This document shows positions 59,274 through 64,000 of a DNA stretch of 64,000 nt, piece after piece. The stretch spans positions 1-64,000 of the forward strand of contig CAVIJT010000014.1 in assembly GCA_963643465.1 (NCBI GenBank). The letters are read 5' to 3'. Made by a program: the position numbers and the translations under genes. Below the pieces are notes generated by a model, which saw only the letters and a list, made by a program, of their open reading frames with translations, did no database searches and was not told the DNA's origin. The stretch comes from CAG-411 sp963643465 (GTDB lineage: Bacteria > Bacillota > Clostridia > Lachnospirales > Lachnospiraceae). Position 1 is the first letter of the stretch, and every line of letters begins with the position of its first letter.

Positions 59274-59733
59274 CGAAGAATTTCATAAGTAAAGATTAAA
59301 AAAGCCAGCGGTTTTTCTTGCTTAAAAGTATAGGATGCTATAGTTTCATCCCTAACAGCAGAGGCATATGGCGCAAACGGTAAGATTGGAGATAGCCTTA
59401 CTTATTTGAAATAAAAACAGGTGTACAAGTAATATAATGCAAGGTGTAAAGTCTTTTAGTAAGGCTTTACACCTTTTTCAGTTTCGTTAATAGTGAGGAA
59501 AGTTTAGTGTTTGCATAAAGATTTGGCGAGCATCGCCAGAATCCCAGAAATATCTTCAATTATGTTTTACGAAAAATTAAATAATATGTAATAGAATGGA
59601 AAATATACTGTGATACAATATAAGAAAGTATTTGTGAAAACGTGTCGAAAAAACTCGGAATTTTACGAAATGAAATGTTTTTATTGCTATTATGTAAAAT
59701 TGAAATAAAATTTTGCAAAAACGAAAAGTCGCA
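59274..59733. other. intergenic region with hairpins
   Basis: Contains a GGATG/CATCC hairpin (about 59334-59352), a TATAAT at 59433-59438 without a good -35, and the terminator listed separately. A structured RNA was considered for 59330-59400 but no known riboswitch core was recognised. Confidence 0.4.
59441..59479 (+). terminator. terminator after hybrid kinase operon
   Basis: AAGGTGTAAAG (59441-59451) pairs perfectly with CTTTACACCTT (59465-59475), followed by TTTT. Confidence 0.9.
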
Positions 59734-59762
59734 TTTACATTAGCAAAAAAGGATGGTATAAT
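59734..59762 (+). promoter_or_regulatory. promoter of glgC-glgD
   Basis: TTTACA (59734-59739) and TATAAT (59757-59762) are 17 bases apart, about 150 bases before the glgC start. Confidence 0.68.
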
Positions 59763-59914
59763 ATTTCTAAATGTTTGCTATGATAAGGGAGGATTCTTTA
59801 TATCCCATAGAAGATAGAGAGAAGTGAGAGCATACGATTCAGTATTGTATTGAACAGTAATGCAGGTTATTGTAGTTGCACATTACATTATGAACTACTT
59901 GAGAGGTGATAGAC

Positions 59915-61189
59915 GTGATTAAGAAAGAGATGATAGCCATGCTGTTGGCAGGTGGACAAGGTTCACGATTGGGCGTTTTGACTGCCAATGTTGCTAAGCC
60001 AGCAGTTTCCTTTGGAGGAAAGTATCGTATTATTGACTTCCCGCTGAGTAACTGTATTAACTCAGGTGTGGATACAGTCGGAGTTTTGACACAGTATCAG
60101 CCATTAAAGCTGAATACGCATATCGGAATTGGTATTCCTTGGGATTTGGATAGAAATATCGGAGGAGTTTCTATTTTGCCACCATATGAGAAGAGTGGAA
60201 ATAGTGAGTGGTACACTGGTACTGCCAATGCTATTTTTCAGAATCTCGCATATATGGAACAGTACAATCCGGAATATGTACTAATTCTTGGCGGTGACCA
60301 TATTTACAAGATGGATTATGAAGTTATGCTTCAGTTCCATAAAGAGAATAAGGCTGACGTTACAGTGGCTACTATGCCGGTTCCTATAGAAGAGGCAAGC
60401 CGTTTTGGTGTAGCCATTACAGATGACAAGAAGCGAATTTCTGAATTTGAAGAAAAACCGGAGCATCCAAGAAGTAATTTAGCGTCTATGGGTATCTACA
60501 TATTCTCATGGCCAGTGCTTCGTGATGCATTAATCAAATTGCAGGAACAGCCTGGACTGGATTTTGGTATGCACGTTTTGCCATATTGTTTGGAAAAAGG
60601 AGACAGATTGTTTGCCTATGAGTTTAATGGTTATTGGAAAGATGTTGGAACTTTGGCAGCATATTGGGAAGCAAATATGGAGCTTATTGATTTAATTCCA
60701 GAATTTAATTTATATGAAGAATTTTGGAAGATTTATACGAAGGCAGACCGCATTCCACCACAGTTTATCTCTAGTGATGCAGTGATTGATAAAGCAATCA
60801 TAGGAGATGCTTGTGAGATATATGGAGAAGTACATAATTCAGTGATTGGTTCTGGAGTATACATTGGACCTGGAGTAGTGATTCGCGATTCGATTATCAT
60901 GAACTCTACATCCATTGGTGATCGAACCATAGTGGACAAGGCAGTAATTGCAGAGAATGTAGTAGTGGGCAATGATTGTCATATTGGTGTAGGCGAAGAA
61001 GCACCAAATGTACTAAAGAAGGATGTATACGCGTTCGGACTTGCTACCATTGGAGAGAACAGTGTTATTCCAGGTGGTATCCGAGTTGGTAAGAATACAG
61101 CAATTTCCGGTGTGACAGAACCTGGAGATTATCCAAATGGATTGTTAGAGAGTGGACAAGTAATTATTAAGGCAGGTGACAGACAATGA
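59915..61189 (+). CDS. glgC: glucose-1-phosphate adenylyltransferase, catalytic subunit
   Basis: GlgC makes ADP-glucose from glucose-1-phosphate and ATP, the committed step of glycogen synthesis. The 424-residue protein has the nucleotide-binding start MLLAGGQGSRLG, KPAVSFGGKYRIIDFPLSN, WYTGTANAIFQN, LGGDHIYKMDY, FEEKPEHP and the C-terminal left-handed helix repeats. GAGAGG is spaced eight bases from a GTG at 59915 (MIKKEMIAML), which fits better than a GTG three codons earlier. It overlaps glgD by four bases (ATGA), so the pair is translationally coupled. Confidence 0.96.
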   Translation: MIKKEMIAMLLAGGQGSRLGVLTANVAKPAVSFGGKYRIIDFPLSNCINSGVDTVGVLTQYQPLKLNTHIGIGIPWDLDRNIGGVSILPPYEKSGNSEWYTGTANAIFQNLAYMEQYNPEYVLILGGDHIYKMDYEVMLQFHKENKADVTVATMPVPIEEASRFGVAITDDKKRISEFEEKPEHPRSNLASMGIYIFSWPVLRDALIKLQEQPGLDFGMHVLPYCLEKGDRLFAYEFNGYWKDVGTLAAYWEANMELIDLIPEFNLYEEFWKIYTKADRIPPQFISSDAVIDKAIIGDACEIYGEVHNSVIGSGVYIGPGVVIRDSIIMNSTSIGDRTIVDKAVIAENVVVGNDCHIGVGEEAPNVLKKDVYAFGLATIGENSVIPGGIRVGKNTAISGVTEPGDYPNGLLESGQVIIKAGDRQ

Positions 61190-62307
61190 GAGCAGTTGGA
61201 ATCGTATTAGCAGGTGGTAACAGTAACAGATTGGAAGAATTATCAAATAAGAGAGCGGTTGCAGCTATGCCTATTGCCGGTGGATATCGAAGTATTGACT
61301 TTGCTTTGAGTAACATGTCCAACTCCCATGTACAGAAGGTAGCAGTATTGCCACAGTATAATGCAAGATCATTGAACGAGCATTTGAATTCTGCAAAATG
61401 GTGGGATTTCGGTCGTAAACAGGGTGGTCTGTTTGTATTTACACCAACCATTACCGCTGAGAATGGCAACTGGTATCGTGGTACTGCAGATGCTATTGCA
61501 CAAAACTTATCTTTCTTAAAGAGTAGTCATGAGCCATATGTAATTATTGCATCTGGTGATGGTGTCTATAAGATGGATTATAATAAGATGTTAGAGTATC
61601 ATGTGGCTAAGAAAGCAGATATTACTGTTGCAACAAAGACACTTCCTGCTGGAGAGGATGCCACAAGATTTGGTGTCATTCGTACCGATGCAGATGACCG
61701 TATCGTAGAATTTGAAGAAAAGCCAGTTGTAACAGATTACAATAAGGTTTCTGCTGGTATTTACGTGATTCGTCGTAGATTGCTCATTGAGTTAATCGAG
61801 AAGGCAATGGAGGACGAGCAGCATGATTTTGTAAAAGATATCTTAATTCGTTATAAGAACTGGAAGCGCATTTATGCTTATGAGATGGAAGGATATTGGA
61901 GTAATATTTCCACTGTGGCTTCTTATTATAAGACCAACATGGATTTCTTGCAGAAAGATATTCGCGATTATTTCTTTAAGCAGTATCCGGATGTATACTC
62001 TAAGGTGGATGATTTACCACCAGCTAAATATAATGTAGGGTCTAGCGTAAAGAATAGCTTGATTTCCAGTGGATGTATCATCAATGGTACAGTGGAAAAT
62101 TCTGTATTGTTTAAAGAAGTTTATATTGGTAATAATGTTACTATTAAGAATTCCATCATTTTAAATGATGCGTATATTGGTGACAACACTTATATTGAGA
62201 ACTGTATTGTGGAAAGTAGGGACACAATCCGTTCCGATATGACATATATAGGTGCTGAAGACAACATTCGAATTGTTGTTGAGAAAAATGAACGGTATGT
62301 ATTGTAG
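61186..62307 (+). CDS. glgD: glucose-1-phosphate adenylyltransferase, GlgD regulatory subunit
   Basis: This 373-residue paralogue of GlgC has GIVLAGGNSNRLEEL in place of the GGxGxRL pyrophosphorylase loop, ASGDGVYKMDYNKML where the catalytic Asp region differs, and the beta-helix repeat end. This is the usual pattern of the Firmicute GlgD subunit, which forms a heterotetramer with GlgC and raises its activity. It starts within the glgC stop codon. Confidence 0.95.
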   Translation: MRAVGIVLAGGNSNRLEELSNKRAVAAMPIAGGYRSIDFALSNMSNSHVQKVAVLPQYNARSLNEHLNSAKWWDFGRKQGGLFVFTPTITAENGNWYRGTADAIAQNLSFLKSSHEPYVIIASGDGVYKMDYNKMLEYHVAKKADITVATKTLPAGEDATRFGVIRTDADDRIVEFEEKPVVTDYNKVSAGIYVIRRRLLIELIEKAMEDEQHDFVKDILIRYKNWKRIYAYEMEGYWSNISTVASYYKTNMDFLQKDIRDYFFKQYPDVYSKVDDLPPAKYNVGSSVKNSLISSGCIINGTVENSVLFKEVYIGNNVTIKNSIILNDAYIGDNTYIENCIVESRDTIRSDMTYIGAEDNIRIVVEKNERYVL

Positions 62308-62576
62308 ACAGCTTAGTTGACAACTGATACAGCGAAGAAGATTTTAGCTGTACTTGTTTGCAGAAATGATTTTTTCATAAGGGGTCAAGCAGCATGATAT
62401 CAGATAGGAGATTGGCTATCTTCTGGCAGTAATTGGTCAGAGCAATCTCAAATATGTACGCATAAAAGCGAAGAGATAACAAATGCTGTAAGAGAAATCA
62501 AGGCAGTTTGCGGACAAATAACAAGGCACAAGAAATGACACATACCACAGACTTATAAAAAAGGGGGCTTACAAGT
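62308..62576. other. intergenic region before spoVG
   Basis: A 46-codon open stretch without a start codon is present (about 62400-62538) and could be a gene relic, but no similarity was recognised. No clear promoter consensus was found for spoVG, which fits control by an alternative sigma factor but does not show it. Confidence 0.35.
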
Positions 62577-62861
62577 ATGCAGATTACAGACGTAAGAGTA
62601 AGAAAAGTGAGTAAAGAAGGTAAAATGAAAGCGGTTGTTTCTATCACAATTGATAATGAATTTGTTGTGCATGACATTAAGATTATCGAGGGCGAGAAAG
62701 GGTATTTTATCGCAATGCCTAGCAGAAAAGCTGGCGATGGAGAGTATAGAGATATTGCTCATCCAATTAACTCTGAGACTAGAGATAAGATTCAAAAAAT
62801 TATTTTAGAAAAATATGAAATTGCACTTACCGAAGAAGAAGAGACTTTGGAAGTAATATAA
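62577..62861 (+). CDS. spoVG: septation/RNA-binding regulator SpoVG
   Basis: This 94-residue protein has the SpoVG core: MQITDVRVRKV, TIDNEFVVHDIKIIEGEKGYFIAMPSRK, and YRDIAHPINSETRDKIQK. Length and sequence are typical. It binds nucleic acid and affects septation, sporulation and virulence genes in Firmicutes. AAAGGGGGC precedes the ATG. A strong terminator follows at 62897. Confidence 0.96.
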   Translation: MQITDVRVRKVSKEGKMKAVVSITIDNEFVVHDIKIIEGEKGYFIAMPSRKAGDGEYRDIAHPINSETRDKIQKIILEKYEIALTEEEETLEVI

Positions 62862-62896
62862 TCAATGCTTTCCCTACAAAGCGTGTTTTTCCAATG

Positions 62897-62924
62897 CAGC
62901 CTGTGTATTTACACAGGCTGTATT
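62897..62924 (+). terminator. terminator of spoVG
   Basis: GCAGCCTGTGT pairs with ACACAGGCTGT around ATTT, followed by a short T-rich tract. Confidence 0.8.
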
Positions 62925-63009
62925 TAGATTACAGGAGTGCCAATATAGGGAAGTGTGCCTGTCATAGTGAAAAATATGTATTCATAAGAAAGAATGGAGG
63001 TGGAGAAAA

Positions 63010-63870
63010 ATGCGAAAATTTCAAGCACTATTAGTGATAATAGGTGGAATTTTATTGGCAGGGTTTTATATAGAGTGGAAGTATCAAGGAGTTTCTTTAT
63101 TTATGAAAGGGAGTATGGATGGAGGCGAGCAGGAAATCTATATACAGGATTTGCATGATGGTATGCTTTCACGACAGGAATCCATAACGCTACCTTATCG
63201 GGGAGATAGTGAGGAATTGAAAACTTTTGTTACAGAAAGTATAACAAAAGCATTTGCGGTAGATGATAAGAATACTTCATCAGATTATGATTATATGCGT
63301 TATGTCCATAAGGCGTCTCACATCAATATGACTGGGTGGGGCGGAATTTATCAGGTGACTTATGAAATGGAATATTTAGAATCGTTGGACCAGACAAAAC
63401 AGGTGGACCGAAAAGTAAAGAAAATTTTGAAAAAAATTATTTCACAGGATATGTCTCGCTATGAAAAAGTCAAGGCGATTCATGACTATATTGTGGAGCA
63501 TGTAGATTATGATACCTCTACCAGTTTAAATTCTCCTTATTATGCGTTGGTGCAGGGGAGTTCTGCTTGTCAGGGATATGCTACATTATTGTACAAAATG
63601 ATGACAGAGGCTGGAATTCCTTGTCGGGTAATTACTGGTACGGCAAAAGGTGGATTACACGCATGGAATATCGTGAAACTAAAAGGGGAATGGTATAACA
63701 TAGATGCTACTTGGGATGATCCAGTTGGTGCTTTTGGTAGAACAAAATTACGTTATGATTATTTTTTAAAAAGTGATGCAGATTTTACTAATCATAGTAG
63801 AGATAAAGAGTTTTCCACTACAGAATTTTATAATCAATATTCCATGGCTACAGAAAGTTATGGTAAATAG
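63010..63870 (+). CDS. membrane-anchored transglutaminase-like protein
   Basis: This 286-residue protein has an N-terminal membrane anchor (residues ~5-22). Residues ~140-245 form a transglutaminase/protease-like core with catalytic triad Cys (SSACQGYATLLYKM), His (GLHAWNIVK) and Asp (NIDATWDDP), preceded by VKAIHDYIVEHVDYD. Such proteins act on cell-wall or surface proteins outside the membrane. GGAGGTGGAGAAAA precedes the ATG. Its substrate is unknown. Confidence 0.9.
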   Translation: MRKFQALLVIIGGILLAGFYIEWKYQGVSLFMKGSMDGGEQEIYIQDLHDGMLSRQESITLPYRGDSEELKTFVTESITKAFAVDDKNTSSDYDYMRYVHKASHINMTGWGGIYQVTYEMEYLESLDQTKQVDRKVKKILKKIISQDMSRYEKVKAIHDYIVEHVDYDTSTSLNSPYYALVQGSSACQGYATLLYKMMTEAGIPCRVITGTAKGGLHAWNIVKLKGEWYNIDATWDDPVGAFGRTKLRYDYFLKSDADFTNHSRDKEFSTTEFYNQYSMATESYGK

Positions 63871-63890
63871 AAAAGGCTGAAAAAAGAGTA

Positions 63891-63919
63891 TTGCATTTTT
63901 AAATGATAGGTGTTATAGT
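63891..63919 (+). promoter_or_regulatory. promoter for a gene beyond the window
   Basis: TTGCAT (63891-63896) and TATAGT (63914-63919) are 17 bases apart, reading toward the right edge. The remaining 80 bases hold no start codon with a ribosome binding site. Confidence 0.55.
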
Positions 63920-64000
63920 TGGTGTAGAACAAATAACAAAATGTTTCCGGTACCAAAAAAATTGTGTCCTAAATGGAGAGATTTCCATTGTTATGATGGT

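Noticed and set aside
59330..59400. Possible riboswitch after the hybrid kinase operon
   Set aside because: No known aptamer core (including c-di-GMP types) could be matched; only a small hairpin is clear.
62935..62975. TPP riboswitch-like 3' text (GTGCCAATATAGGGAAG) before the transglutaminase-like gene
   Set aside because: The conserved GCTGAGA, GACCC and ACCTGAT parts of the aptamer are missing.

Overview
The window looks like chromosome from a low-GC, endospore-former-type Firmicute of the Lachnospiraceae group (Coprococcus/Roseburia/Lachnospira-like). This is inferred from AT-rich codon use, AGGAGG-type ribosome binding sites, T-box, S-box and THI riboswitches, GlgC+GlgD glycogen synthesis, SpoVG and a SpoVAF-type protein, and two Rpn/PD-(D/E)XK proteins of a kind common in that family. 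Gene names rest on motifs read in the translations; no database search was possible.

Layout. 1-247: end of a tRNA cluster (Tyr, fMet, Phe), then a 1.2 kb gene-poor stretch with decayed tRNA pieces. 1448-9444: potassium uptake (trkA-trkH), purC, a corrinoid-enzyme activator, a small alarmone synthetase, a membrane zinc-ribbon protein and a sirtuin. 9450-15102: thiamine block (thiD, TPP riboswitch-thiC, thiM-thiE fusion) with an Rpn-type gene inside. 15263-21279 (minus strand): exonuclease, a membrane protein with two tandem-repeat arrays, SpoVAF-like protein, D-Ala-D-Ala carboxypeptidase. 21615-27635: TetR regulator, glgB, trmB, a 40-residue basic protein, pckA. 27996-35407: two secreted proteins, T-box-metG, a lipoprotein, and metK under a SAM-I riboswitch. 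35799-44163: a second-type RsmH with a two-component system, a SpoIID-like secreted protein with a lipoprotein partner, and a second Rpn-type gene. 44581-59273: a chemosensory and phosphorelay cluster (PAS kinase, REC-HD-GYP-like protein, CheR, CheB, CheY, CheA, CheW, MCP, two membrane hybrid kinases). 59915-63870: glgC-glgD, spoVG, a transglutaminase-like protein.

Most unusual content. (1) The last hybrid kinase carries a complete DegV (fatty-acid-binding fold) domain after its receiver, which suggests a lipid-responsive phosphorelay. It sits in a CheA-centred cluster with no flagellar gene in view, beside a REC protein whose HD-GYP site has lost the HD pair. (2) A miniature transposable element is present in two full copies (13234-13427, 25518-25710) and one deleted copy (24634-24680). 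It has 19-bp terminal inverted repeats starting GTAA, an 8-bp target duplication, two base-paired internal hairpins with compensatory changes between copies, and insertions at the very 3' ends of genes where the element supplies the stop codon. (3) The minus-strand protein at 16257-18047 repeats a short motif (MTPEEIAALVAG) five times; it resembles the N-terminal CheY-binding segment of FliM. (4) Two mutually exclusive hairpins lie between the MCP gene and the hybrid kinases.

Glycogen genes (glgB, glgC, glgD) and pckA suggest storage-carbon metabolism spread over the window. Methionine/SAM genes are each under a different RNA sensor (Met T-box for metG, S-box for metK), and thiamine genes are under a TPP riboswitch.
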